A stretch of 64,000 nucleotides of DNA from Haloarcula marismortui ATCC 43049 (GCF_000011085.1 NC_006396.1:1736001-1800000), one strand, 5' to 3'; counted from the first letter of the stretch, positions 53,971 through 61,857 are shown. Notes: a model not told the origin generated them from the letters alone. Made by a program: numbers and translations.

Positions 53971-54219
53971 TTACAGGTCCGTGCTGAGACGGATCTGGTC
54001 TTCGGTGATAGTGTCGACGGCGTCGGTCTGCAGCGGGTAGCCGTCATCGGCGTCGGTGTCCTCCCAGCCGAGCTTCGTCAGGAGCGTCGTTTTTAGCCCG
54101 GGGTCCGGGTCAACGTAGGCGGTGCCGTATCTGTACCCGCTAACGATGCCGATTTCGTTGCCGGTACTCGTGACAACTGTCTTGCCGACGTCGTCGTCGG
54201 TCAGTTGGATCGTAGACAT
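53971..54219 (-). CDS. PRC-barrel-like small protein
   Basis: An 82-residue acidic protein from MSTIQLTDDDVGKTVV. The pattern STGNEIGIVSGYRYGTAYVD is that of a PRC-barrel (a small beta barrel seen in RNA processing and photosynthetic proteins), and many haloarchaea have such stand-alone proteins with a conserved GYxLxTDAV-like tail (here DDGYPLQTDAVDTITEDQIR). Role unknown. An ATG at 54252 would add 11 unlikely residues. Convergent with the preceding candidate RNA and divergent from the Bat-type regulator. Confidence 0.72.
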   Translation of the reverse strand: MSTIQLTDDDVGKTVVTSTGNEIGIVSGYRYGTAYVDPDPGLKTTLLTKLGWEDTDADDGYPLQTDAVDTITEDQIRLSTDL

Positions 54220-54365
54220 TGCAGTCGTCGCTACCGGCGGGACGCGCATCACCGACGTGCTTGCACACGCAACCGCTGGCCGGGCGATGAGACGATCATG
54301 TGGCTACCGACCCGTAATAGTCAACGAAAAGACATACCAGCGTGCCACTCCCAGTTCGGGTATCT

Positions 54366-55016
54366 ATGCCCACCATCGTCTCCGGGACGGTTCCAGCCAG
54401 CGACCTGGCGCTCAATCACTCGCTGGAACAGTTACCGGAGCTGCAGTTCGAAATTGAGCGGATCGTCACGAGCGGTGACGATGCACTCATGCCGATGCTG
54501 TGGGTCCGCGGGAGTCAGCGCGAGGACATCGAGCAGACACTCGAAGCGGACCCCTCCGTTGACAACGTCGAACTGCTGGGCGACTTTGAGGACGAGTGGC
54601 TGTTCAGGATGGAATGGGTCGACCACGTCGACCTCATCGTCCAGATGCTCACGAACTCGGAGGCGACGATTCTCGATGCCGTGGGCCATGGGACCGCCTG
54701 GAAGCTGCGCGTGCTGTATCCGCGTCGGTCGCTGTTCTCCAAGACTCACGACTTCTGTGCAGAGCACAACCTCGCATTCGAGGTCTCCTCGATCCGGGAA
54801 CTCGACGAAGACCCGGCCGGCCGCTACGGACTTACCTCAGCCCAGTACGAGATCCTCGCCGAGGCGTCCGACCGCGGCTACTTCGAGGTGCCCCGCGAGG
54901 TGGATTTAGCGGAACTCGCCGACGCGCTGGGTATAACACACCAGGCAGCCTCCGAGCGGCTCAGACGCGCGACCGACGCCCTCGTCGAGGACGTACTGTT
55001 TGTCGACTTTGACTGA
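54366..55016 (+). CDS. Bat-type HTH-10 transcriptional regulator
   Basis: A 216-residue regulator from MPTIVSGTVPASDLAL. The N-terminal 150 residues resemble the haloarchaeal domain found before HTH_10 (FEIERIVTSGDDALMPMLWV, WLFRMEWVDHVDLIVQML). The C-terminal HTH_10 is clear: YGLTSAQYEILAEASDRGYF, then DLAELADALGITHQAASERL. It is a second, distant paralog of the one at 5876-6553. Target unknown; divergent from the PRC-barrel-like gene. Confidence 0.85.
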   Translation: MPTIVSGTVPASDLALNHSLEQLPELQFEIERIVTSGDDALMPMLWVRGSQREDIEQTLEADPSVDNVELLGDFEDEWLFRMEWVDHVDLIVQMLTNSEATILDAVGHGTAWKLRVLYPRRSLFSKTHDFCAEHNLAFEVSSIRELDEDPAGRYGLTSAQYEILAEASDRGYFEVPREVDLAELADALGITHQAASERLRRATDALVEDVLFVDFD

Positions 55017-55044
55017 TGACCCGGACTGTGCGTCGTTACCGGTG

Positions 55045-55407
55045 CTACGTTTCCCCGCTTGCAGACCGACGGCGGCGGGAGAGGTAGGCACCGAGTGCAA
55101 CGAGCCCGAAGGCCAGCGTCCGGCGAGACCGGAGTCGACTGCTGGAGCCTGAACGCGAGCCGACTGGTTTGTTGTCCCCGGCGGACGACATCGACTGGTC
55201 AGCGTCCGTGCTGTCCGACAGGTCCGTTTTGGCGCGTCTCGACGCAGTCGTGGCCGCTTTTCCAGGTTCGACGTTTCCGCCCCCGGTCTGAGCCGCGTTT
55301 GCGAGCGCCTCCTGGACGGCTTCTCTGACTGGGCGTTTGATGGCTTGTTCCGCCCTGGACTGCAGACGCCCGGCGATCCGAGGCCGCAGTGACGATGATT
55401 CGCTCAT
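55045..55407 (-). CDS. Small hypothetical protein with C-terminal membrane segment
   Basis: A 120-residue protein. The first half is helical and charged (RLQSRAEQAIKRPVREAVQE), the middle is Ser/Thr/Asp-rich and probably disordered, and residues about 98-110 (TLAFGLVALGAYL) form one short hydrophobic segment followed by RRRR. The basic end suggests a cytoplasmic C-terminus. Similar tails occur in haloarchaeal proteins of unknown function. Downstream of, and on the same strand as, the YihY-like gene. Confidence 0.6.
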   Translation of the reverse strand: MSESSSLRPRIAGRLQSRAEQAIKRPVREAVQEALANAAQTGGGNVEPGKAATTASRRAKTDLSDSTDADQSMSSAGDNKPVGSRSGSSSRLRSRRTLAFGLVALGAYLSRRRRSASGET

Positions 55408-55487
55408 GTGGCGACTGAATAGACCGGGGGAAACAGGAGGAAGCTACTGCCTGCCAATGCAAGACCCGACGTGGCTGTCCACAGGTG

Positions 55488-56246
55488 CTACCAGTCCAGC
55501 GTCGCGTTAACGACGACACCGAGCAGCAACACGATAGCGGCCAGATACAGCGCCGTGACGAACAGGAGCAGCGCACCGAGGTAGCCGTATGCCGCGTACC
55601 GACCGGCAGTCCCGGCGTAATAGAAAAATCCGACTTGGATGGTGATCCAGCCCGCCGCGGCAAACAGCGCTCCCGGGGCGACGTGTGTAAGCGAGGTTTT
55701 GACGGGTGGCAGAACGTAGTATATCGGGACGAACGCGACACCGAGGGCGGCAAACGCAGCGACGTTGCCGACCAGCGTCGGATACGGGACCTGAAACTTG
55801 ACGTACGTAAGTGCGACGCTAGTGGCCGACAGAAAGACGACAGCACCGAGGAGCACGCCCATCACGACTGCGCTACGGACAAGCTGGGCCGGCAGCGATA
55901 TGTCCGTGACCTCGCCGTACACCTCGGTAAAGGCAACGGAGAGGCTGCGAAACACCTTGCTGCCGCTCCAGACGACCAACACCAGACTCAGGGTTCCGGT
56001 CGCCCCATGGCCGCGCGTGTTCTCAAGCAGTTCCGTCAGAATCACTTGGCCGTTCTCGGAGAGGACCGTTCGAAGCAGTTCCAGCAGCGTAACAGTGCCT
56101 CCAAACGTAGAGAGCGCAGCGAGCAAGAGCGCAAGCAGTGGAACGATCGATGCAATCGCATAGTAGGCAATGCTGGCCCCCATGAATGGGACGTTCTCAT
56201 CACGGGCCGTCTGAACGATCTCGCGTCCGGTCACGAGACCACTCAT
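55488..56246 (-). CDS. YihY/BrkB-family membrane protein
   Basis: A 252-residue membrane protein with about six helices. Typical YihY stretches are NVPFMGASIAYYAIASIVPL, GSKVFRSLSVAFTEVYG, VYYVLPPVKTSLTHVAPGAL-like (here IYYVLPPVKTSLTHVAPGAL) and GYLGALLLFVTALYLAAIVL. The family was once called ribonuclease BN but is now seen as a membrane protein of unclear function. ATG 56246 (MSGLVTGREIVQ) is preferred; upstream residues are His-rich and atypical. Confidence 0.88.
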   Translation of the reverse strand: MSGLVTGREIVQTARDENVPFMGASIAYYAIASIVPLLALLLAALSTFGGTVTLLELLRTVLSENGQVILTELLENTRGHGATGTLSLVLVVWSGSKVFRSLSVAFTEVYGEVTDISLPAQLVRSAVVMGVLLGAVVFLSATSVALTYVKFQVPYPTLVGNVAAFAALGVAFVPIYYVLPPVKTSLTHVAPGALFAAAGWITIQVGFFYYAGTAGRYAAYGYLGALLLFVTALYLAAIVLLLGVVVNATLDW

Positions 56247-56634
56247 CGGTGTCTGGGGCGCGTTCCGGTGATGGTGACTGTGATCGATAGCTGAGCGGTA
56301 CTCACAGTACACGGGTCGCGAGCCACGGGAATAGAACGTCCGCCTGCGATGGCAGGCATTGTGTGACCCGGTGTCCGCCGACGACTGATGGGCAGTTCGG
56401 GGTGTGGACTACAGGGCAGATAATTGTCTGACGAACTCTCAGATTCTGACACGACGATAGCCGTGAAATGTCTGTATTCATATGTTTTCTGTGGCCAGAA
56501 TGGTCAGATTTGGTATATGATTTCGGGGACGCAAGCGGTACTCCAGATAGAAATCTAAGACAGATTTCGTTGCGTCAGTCGTTGTTTACCGCCGTGAAAA
56601 GTGTGCGCAATCGCAAACGTTTACCGAGCGGCGA
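56247..56634. other. Gene-free stretch
   Basis: No credible gene in 388 bp. It contains a hairpin GCCTGC-GATG-GCAGGC at 56342-56357 and an AT-rich patch around 56480-56560. The aldo/keto reductase gene ends at its right edge and the YihY gene starts at its left edge, so it holds the YihY promoter. Confidence 0.5.
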
Positions 56635-57624
56635 CTACCAGCGATGGTGAACGTCCTCAAAGACGTACTCCTCGTAGATATCACGCACCGCGCCGTGGAC
56701 CTGATTCGAGAGTGGGGCCATCTCACTGACCGCCGCGTTCGCCCGGACGTGGTCCGGTGAGGTGGAGCCGGGGATGACAGTCGACACTGCGTCGTGGTCC
56801 AGAATCCAGCGTAGCGCCATCTGGGCCATCGTCATTCGCTCGGGGACGTGCTCGCGGAGTTCGTCGACAGCGTCGAAGCCCGCGTCGACCGGGAGCCCGG
56901 CAAAGGTCTCACCGCGGTCGAACGCCTCGCCCTCAATGTTGAAGTTCCGATGGTCGCTCTCGGGGAACTCCATGTCCCGGGAGAGTTTGCCAGTCAGGAG
57001 CCCGGAAGCCAGTGGGACGCGGACGATGACGCCGATGTCGCGGCGCTTGGCTTCCTCGAAGAACCGCTCCGCAGGCCGCTGGCGGAACATATTGAAGATG
57101 ATCTGGACCGTTTCGATTTCCGGGTACTCGATGGCTTTCAGCGCTTCCTCGACGCGTTCGACGCTGACACCGCAGTGGGCGACCTTCCCCTCGGCTTGCA
57201 GCCGCGATAGGGCGTCGAACGTCTCGGGCTGGTAGTAGGCGTCGGTCGGCGGACAGTGCAGTTGCAACAGTTCCAGCGTATCGGTTCCGAGATACTCCCG
57301 CGAGCGGTTGACGTGTGCAGAGAGAGTCTCGTAGTTATAACGGTCGGCCGTATGTGGGTCGAGCCGGCGGCCGGCCTTCGTCGCGACGGTCACCTCGTCG
57401 CGGACCCCGCGTTCGTCCAGCACTTCTGCGATGCGCTGCTCGCTGAAGCCGTCACCGTACACGTCGGCGGTGTCGATGAAATCGACGCCGGCATCGAGCG
57501 CGGTCCGGATCGTTTCCCGGCCTTCCTCTGCCGAGACATCGCCCCAATCTCCACCGATGTTCCAGGTTCCAAGTCCGACGGCTGTCACGTCGTACCCTGT
57601 TGTCCCTAACTGTCGTCGGTTCAC
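56635..57624 (-). CDS. Aldo/keto reductase
   Basis: A 329-residue TIM-barrel oxidoreductase starting at GTG 57624 (MNRRQLGTTGYDVTAVGLG). Catalytic residues are visible: Asp in DTADVYGDGFSE with the Tyr of VYG, Lys in VATKAGRR and His in LLQLHCPP. The C-terminal cofactor motif VIPGSTSPDHVRANAA favours NADP. Substrate unknown. It lies downstream of the small zinc-ribbon gene on the same strand, but a terminator-like element separates them. Confidence 0.92.
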   Translation of the reverse strand: MNRRQLGTTGYDVTAVGLGTWNIGGDWGDVSAEEGRETIRTALDAGVDFIDTADVYGDGFSEQRIAEVLDERGVRDEVTVATKAGRRLDPHTADRYNYETLSAHVNRSREYLGTDTLELLQLHCPPTDAYYQPETFDALSRLQAEGKVAHCGVSVERVEEALKAIEYPEIETVQIIFNMFRQRPAERFFEEAKRRDIGVIVRVPLASGLLTGKLSRDMEFPESDHRNFNIEGEAFDRGETFAGLPVDAGFDAVDELREHVPERMTMAQMALRWILDHDAVSTVIPGSTSPDHVRANAAVSEMAPLSNQVHGAVRDIYEEYVFEDVHHRW

Positions 57625-57682
57625 GTACGGCTGTACCGGCGGCGGTCACTTGGTGGCTGTGGTACACGGAGACACGCTGAGC

Positions 57683-57702
57683 AAAAAAGGGCGGTGTAGC
57701 CC
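57683..57702 (-). terminator. Intrinsic-type terminator after the zinc-ribbon gene
   Basis: On the minus strand, GGGC-TACACC-GCCC is followed directly by TTTTTT (57688-57683). It lies 45 nt after the stop of the zinc-ribbon gene and supports that gene as a separate transcript. Confidence 0.5.
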
Positions 57703-57746
57703 GATAGCAGGCAGTCCGGTGGACGTGCCAACGTGGACGCCGGGGG

Positions 57747-57896
57747 CTACGTGAGCCACTTCGTCCGGCGGATGTCGTACCCACCGCAGTCCGGACACGA
57801 GTGGTACTGAACGTCGAACGACGCCCGGCACACCAAACAGGTGTACCGGCGTCTCGGTTCCTCCCCAGGGGACGCAGCGTTATCGAACAATCCCAT
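57747..57896 (-). CDS. 49-residue zinc-ribbon protein
   Basis: ATG 57896 opens MGLFDNAASPGEEPRRRYTC and the frame ends in TAG at 57747. Two CxxC pairs, CLVC-type (YTCLVCRASFDV) and SCPDCGG, are spaced 11 residues apart as in a small rubredoxin-like or zinc-ribbon knuckle. The tail IRRTKWLT is basic. Very small zinc-finger proteins are frequent and often functional in haloarchaea (biofilm and growth phenotypes have been reported). TTTTTACTC about 36 bp upstream may be its promoter. Too short for most gene finders. Confidence 0.75.
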   Translation of the reverse strand: MGLFDNAASPGEEPRRRYTCLVCRASFDVQYHSCPDCGGYDIRRTKWLT

Positions 57897-58152
57897 CGAC
57901 GACCACACGCCACCTTAGCAGTACGAGAGTAAAAACAGGGTAGATTGTTCACACCTTTCACACCAGTGGCGTCTGGCGATTGTGATTATGGGGTAGGGTA
58001 GTGGCAGCCGGTGACTGGCAGCGTATAAGTGATAATTAGTCTATACTTTTGCAGGAGAGAGAGGGACGATCCCAGCAGAAATGTGAGGCCGCCCCCTGAC
58101 TAAGGGGTCGTGACCACTGATTTTAATGCCCAGTCACCGGGTACCCCAGGGT

Positions 58153-59334
58153 ATGGATGCGGCACCCACTGTCGGGGAGTTGACACCGCCGGATCGAACG
58201 CTAATGGGTCCCGGCCCGAGCGACGTCCACCCGCGCGTGCTCAAGGCGATGAGTACGCCGCTGGTCGGCCATCTTGACCCCTCGTTCATCGAGATCATGG
58301 ACGAGGTCCAGAACCTCCTCCGGTATACGTTCCGGACGGACAACAAGTGGACGATTCCGGTCTCCGGGACCGGTTCCGCGGCGATGGAGGCGGCCATCGG
58401 CAACGTCGTCGAGCCGGGCGATACGATGCTCGTCCCGACGAACGGCTACTTCGGCGACCGGATGGCAAGCATGGCCGAGCGCGCGGGCGGCGAGGTCGTC
58501 ACCGTCGACGCACCCTGGGGCCAGCCGCTCGACCCGGCAGCGGTCGAAGCGGCATTCGACGAACACAGCCCGGACGTGTTCGGGTTCGTCCACGCCGAGA
58601 CCAGCACTGGCGTTCTCCAGCCGTCGGTGCCTGAACTCACTGACATCGCCCACGCAAACGACGCGCTGGTCATCGCTGACAGCGTGACCTCGCTGGGCGG
58701 CGTCGAACTCCGCGTCGACGAGTGGGGCATCGATGTGGCGTACTCCGGCCCGCAGAAATGCCTCTCCTGTCCACCGGGCGCGAGCCCGCTCACGCTCAAC
58801 GACGACGCGATGGACAAGGTCCTCTCCCGCGAGTCCGAGGCCCGCTCGTGGTATCTGGACATCTCCCTGCTGGAAGGGTACTGGGGCGAGGAGCGCGCCT
58901 ACCACCACACGGCCCCGATCACGAACGTGTATGCACTCCGTGAGGCGCTCCGACTCGTCGCCGAGGAAGGCATCGAAGAACGCTGGGACCGCCACCTGCG
59001 CGTCGCTGGCGCGCTGAAGGCCGGCGTCGAGGGCATGGGGCTGGAGATGAACGCCCCCGACGACTTCTGGCTCCCGAGTCTGAACACCGTCCGCGTGCCC
59101 GACGGCGTTGACGACGGCGCGGTCATCCAGTACCTGCTAGACGAGTACGACCTCGAAATCGCCAGCGGACTGGGTGCACTGGAAGGCGACATCTGGCGTA
59201 TCGGCTGCATGGGCCATTCGGCCCGACGGCAGAACGTCAGCTATCTGCTTGCAGCGCTGGGTAACGCGCTCGGTGAGCAGGGCGCGGCCATAGACGTGGA
59301 CGCTGGACTGGCGGCGATGAGCGAGCGCTTCTAA
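58153..59334 (+). CDS. Class V aminotransferase (alanine-glyoxylate/serine-pyruvate type)
   Basis: A 393-residue PLP enzyme. Motifs: LMGPGPSDVHPRVLKAM, WTIPVSGTGSAAMEAAIGNV, VFGFVHAETSTGVLQP, DSVTSLGGVELRVDEWGID and YSGPQKCLSCPPGASPL with the PLP Lys, then RIGCMGHSA. Members transfer the amino group from alanine or serine to glyoxylate, giving glycine, or make phosphoserine-pathway products. ATG 58153 (MDAAPTVGE) has TTTTAATG about 30 bp upstream; a frame extension to 58126 is unlikely. It offers a second fate for glyoxylate besides malate synthase. Confidence 0.88.
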   Translation: MDAAPTVGELTPPDRTLMGPGPSDVHPRVLKAMSTPLVGHLDPSFIEIMDEVQNLLRYTFRTDNKWTIPVSGTGSAAMEAAIGNVVEPGDTMLVPTNGYFGDRMASMAERAGGEVVTVDAPWGQPLDPAAVEAAFDEHSPDVFGFVHAETSTGVLQPSVPELTDIAHANDALVIADSVTSLGGVELRVDEWGIDVAYSGPQKCLSCPPGASPLTLNDDAMDKVLSRESEARSWYLDISLLEGYWGEERAYHHTAPITNVYALREALRLVAEEGIEERWDRHLRVAGALKAGVEGMGLEMNAPDDFWLPSLNTVRVPDGVDDGAVIQYLLDEYDLEIASGLGALEGDIWRIGCMGHSARRQNVSYLLAALGNALGEQGAAIDVDAGLAAMSERF

Positions 59335-59566
59335 CGCCACGCCAAGCCGACACCCGCAGTTCGATTCGAGATTCTGCAGGTCTATATTCAGCACCTTGTG
59401 GCCCCTCGGTTTTTGCTTTGTTTCGAGACCTGCGTCTACTGCTTCAAGCGCATCACAGCAGTACGGTTCATATCACCCGGTCGAGCTGGTCACGCAGACT
59501 GGCTTTCTTACCCTGCGAGAACATATGTCATGATTTAATTCAGTTGCACTAACACATCTACGTGTG

Positions 59567-60385
59567 ATGTACAGTGTACTCATACCCGTCGACAGAGACG
59601 AAGCGCGCGCGTCGAATCAAGCGAGCTATGTTTCACAGCTCCCGGATGCCACTGACACCGTCGAGGCGACAGTGCTCTACGTGGTGCCCCCCGACGAATT
59701 CGCCGACGCTGCTGAGGTGGCGTTCGACGACATAGACGCTGCTGTCCAGGCGGCCAACCAACTGGAAGCGGCTGGCGTCTCGGTAACTCGAATGGTTGAT
59801 GACGGCGGCGTTGCCCAACAGATCGTCCGTACCGCGACCGAACTGGACAGCGATGAGATCGTCGTCGGCGGACGCAAGCGATCGGGCGTCTCGAAAGTCT
59901 TGCTCGGTAGTACTGCACAGGACGTCCTGCTCTCAGCTGAGCGGCCGGTCACAATCACGGGCGAGAGCGTTGTCCTCGGCGACGGAATACGGCGAGTCCT
60001 CGTCCCAGTCGATACGAGCGAAGAGCGAGCACGGAACCAGGCTAAGTACCTGACTTCCCTTCCCAACATTCCCGATTCAGTCGAAGCAACGGTCCTCTTC
60101 GTATTCCCACATCAGGATTACAAGGGCGCTCCATCCCACGACTTTGAGGAGGTCGACGCCGCTGTCACTGCTGCGGAGCATCTGGAAGCGAAGGGCATCT
60201 CCGTCGAACGAGTCGCCGTCGGCGGCGAGGTCGGACGGAAGATACTCGACGCCGCAACGGACCGGGACGCCGACAGCATCGTCATAGGCGGACGCAAACG
60301 GTCGGGGATCGCGAACGTCCTCCTCGGGGGCACCACGCAGGACATCATGCTCGCTGCCGAACGCCCGGTTACGCTCACCGGCTGA
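59567..60385 (+). CDS. Universal stress protein, two tandem UspA domains
   Basis: A 272-residue protein made of two UspA-like halves. Each half ends in a near-identical segment: IVVGGRKRSGVSKVLLGSTA and IVIGGRKRSGIANVLLGGTT (ATP-binding G-x2-G-x9-G-S/T pattern), followed by AERPVTITG and AERPVTLTG. The halves begin alike (VLIPVDRDEARASNQASYVS, VLVPVDTSEERARNQAKYLT), showing an internal duplication. ATG 59567 is preferred to the GTG at 59564, with TTTAATTC about 29 bp upstream. Stands alone, 270 bp before tRNA-Tyr. Confidence 0.9.
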   Translation: MYSVLIPVDRDEARASNQASYVSQLPDATDTVEATVLYVVPPDEFADAAEVAFDDIDAAVQAANQLEAAGVSVTRMVDDGGVAQQIVRTATELDSDEIVVGGRKRSGVSKVLLGSTAQDVLLSAERPVTITGESVVLGDGIRRVLVPVDTSEERARNQAKYLTSLPNIPDSVEATVLFVFPHQDYKGAPSHDFEEVDAAVTAAEHLEAKGISVERVAVGGEVGRKILDAATDRDADSIVIGGRKRSGIANVLLGGTTQDIMLAAERPVTLTG

Positions 60386-60434
60386 CCGCCTTCAGTGGCC
60401 GGGTGGTGCAAGGTTGAAACGCAAGCCCGTTCTT

Positions 60435-60466
60435 ATTTGAACGCCTGACTCGTGCTCAAATCGCCC
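60435..60466. repeat. Degenerate relative of the broken tRNA-Tyr/hairpin junction
   Basis: ATTTGAACGCC then TGACTCGTGCTCAAATCGCC resembles 60536-60567 (ATTTGAACGCC then GGAAGACGTGCTCACTTCGC), that is, the tRNA T-arm joined to the hairpin insertion. This suggests an older copy of the same junction. Confidence 0.35.
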
Positions 60467-60512
60467 CGGTAGGCGTACTTGCCGCTCACAGTCTCACGTT
60501 CGATGATTCGCG

Positions 60513-60628
60513 GAAAACCAAGTCCGCCCTCCCCGATTTGAACGCCGGAAGACGTGCTCACTTCGCTGCGCGTCTTCCGAGCCCTCGCTCGCTTCGCTCA
60601 CGAGGACGGGGGACAAGTCGATCTACAG
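60513..60628 (-). pseudogene. Partial tRNA-Tyr 3' half, split by a 61-bp insertion
   Basis: 60513-60544 and 60606-60628 together reproduce, without mismatch, the 52 bp at 60646-60697 (tRNA-Tyr from anticodon stem to 3' end plus 10 bp beyond). The bases between (60545-60605) are an insertion flanked on both sides by ACG, as a 3-bp target duplication. Such 3'-half copies are typical of attachment sites left by integrated elements. Confidence 0.7.
60545..60605. mobile_element. 61-bp double-hairpin insertion inside the tRNA copy
   Basis: Two adjacent inverted repeats fill it: CGGAAGACG/CGTCTTCCG (60546-60554 and 60571-60579) and CCTCG/CGAGG (60583-60587 and 60601-60605). ACG flanks both sides. 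It has no coding capacity and resembles a REP- or MITE-like unit. Confidence 0.45.
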
Positions 60629-60655
60629 CCGATTGCGAATCAACAGAAAACCAAG

Positions 60656-60729
60656 TCCGCCCTCCCCGATTTGAACGGGGGACAAGTCGATCTACAGTCG
60701 ACTGCTCTACCAGTCTGAGCTAAGGGCGG
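60656..60729 (-). tRNA. tRNA-Tyr (anticodon GTA)
   Basis: On the minus strand 74 nt fold as a full cloverleaf: acceptor CCGCCCT/AGGGCGG with discriminator A, D-arm AGCTCAGACTGGTAGAGCA, anticodon stem GTCGA-CTGTAGA-TCGAC giving GTA, and T-arm CCCCGTTCAAATCGGGG. No intron. CCA is not encoded. The 3' half is duplicated 133 bp away. Confidence 0.93.
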
Positions 60730-60992
60730 TCGACACCCGAAAATACCCCGCCGTCTGGACTTAAGGGTTGTTATTCGCGGAGGGTTCGCCGGACGGTCAC
60801 ACGACGCGGAGTGACACACTGGCCAATGTCAGACACGTCTGACCCGCTTGCCGATGTTCTGACAGACGGGTCAAAGCAGTCTCCAAGGGAATCTGAGCAA
60901 GGCGGTGTATCGCGTCATGCCGGTAGCTGACGGGCGTCAGACAGCGCGGGAAGATTAAAATACCATCATGTATAATACTCTCACCGAGTCCG

Positions 60993-61619
60993 ATGAGTAA
61001 AATAACGTTCCGTGCTGACGATGACCTCATCGACCAACTCGAGGCGTTCGATGCCTCGAAGAGCGAGGTCATGCGCGAGGCGCTCCGGGAGTACCTCGGA
61101 GACGCGTCTCCGTCAGCGTCGGACCCACCGTCGTCGGCGTCGGAGTCCGTGACCGACGCCGAGACGATCGACGAACTCATCGAAGAACGTGTTGACAGTA
61201 TCATCGCCGACCGACTGCAAACGCGACACCACCACCCGCAGCCACAGGATGTCAACGTAAACATCTCGTTAGACGGCGTCAGCGCAGGGGCAGCGAACGC
61301 CGAAACCGAACAACGGCGCACCGCTGACCGGGGTGCAAGCGCCGAGGACGGGCGGTCTCACAGTGAAAGTCAGGCGTCCGACACGAGCGGGCGTAAGACA
61401 GAGCCGGAAACACGGGAGAGGTCCGACACAGAGGAACGTAAGACATGCGCGCAATGCGGTGAAAATCTGGGCTCTGACCACGTTTACTGCCCGAACTGCG
61501 GTGAGAAGGCATCCCGTCGGGTGTTCTGTGATTGCGGCGATGAGCTCCGGTCGGACTGGGGTTTCTGTCCGGGGTGCGGAAGACGCACGCCTGCGGCGGA
61601 TGTGCTTGACCAGACCTAA
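60993..61619 (+). CDS. cdrL: CdrL-like cell-division regulator (ribbon-helix-helix plus zinc ribbons)
   Basis: A 208-residue protein. Residues 1-40 are a ribbon-helix-helix DNA-binding domain (KITFRADDDLIDQLEAFDAS, SEVMREALREYLGD). A long acidic, Ser/Thr-rich linker (about 41-150) follows. The C-terminus has four CxxC-type knuckles forming a double zinc ribbon: TCAQCGENLGSDHVYCPNCG and FCDCGDELRSDWGFCPGCGR. It lies upstream of cdrS and ftsZ2, the position of CdrL described in other haloarchaea, where it regulates the cdrS-ftsZ2 operon. The name rests on domain layout and synteny. Confidence 0.8.
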   Translation: MSKITFRADDDLIDQLEAFDASKSEVMREALREYLGDASPSASDPPSSASESVTDAETIDELIEERVDSIIADRLQTRHHHPQPQDVNVNISLDGVSAGAANAETEQRRTADRGASAEDGRSHSESQASDTSGRKTEPETRERSDTEERKTCAQCGENLGSDHVYCPNCGEKASRRVFCDCGDELRSDWGFCPGCGRRTPAADVLDQT

Positions 61620-61857
61620 ACCAGCGTTTGCACGCATTACACGCCCTCTAAACGCCGTAAGCGGGAAAGTGTATGACACTGCCCGTAAGTTTTAATACAT
61701 CAGGGTCAGTGGTTTATTCTGCGTAAGACGGTCGTCTTACACAGCGGCGAACGCGAGGGGATGCCGCCCTCGTACTGCGGTTTCGCTGTGTAAACACTCG
61801 TGCGGGTCGTAAACAGATCCCGTCCGGGCCGTCTTACCCAAGGGGAAACTACCAAAC
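61620..61857 (+). promoter_or_regulatory. cdrS-ftsZ2 control region and structured leader
   Basis: TATA-like boxes are at 61689-61698 (TTTTAATACA region) and 61712-61718 (TTTATTC). After the second, an 18-bp palindrome fills the space to the predicted start near 61741. The resulting leader of about 117 nt holds nested stems: TTACACAGCG (61737-61746) with CGCTGTGTAA (61784-61793), and CGAGGG (61754-61759) with CCCTCG (61767-61772). Confidence 0.5.
61723..61740. promoter_or_regulatory. Palindromic candidate operator for CdrL/CdrS
   Basis: GTAAGACGGTCGTCTTAC, a perfect inverted repeat with 8-bp arms and a GT centre. It lies between the TATA-like box and the predicted transcription start of cdrS, where a bound protein would block or modulate initiation. 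The arm GTAAGAC recurs at 61393, 61438 and (inverted) 61831. Confidence 0.5.

Noticed and set aside
53708..54040. 110-codon frame over the candidate RNA and PRC-barrel gene
   Set aside because: Overlaps a better-supported minus-strand gene; Cys/Arg-rich shadow.
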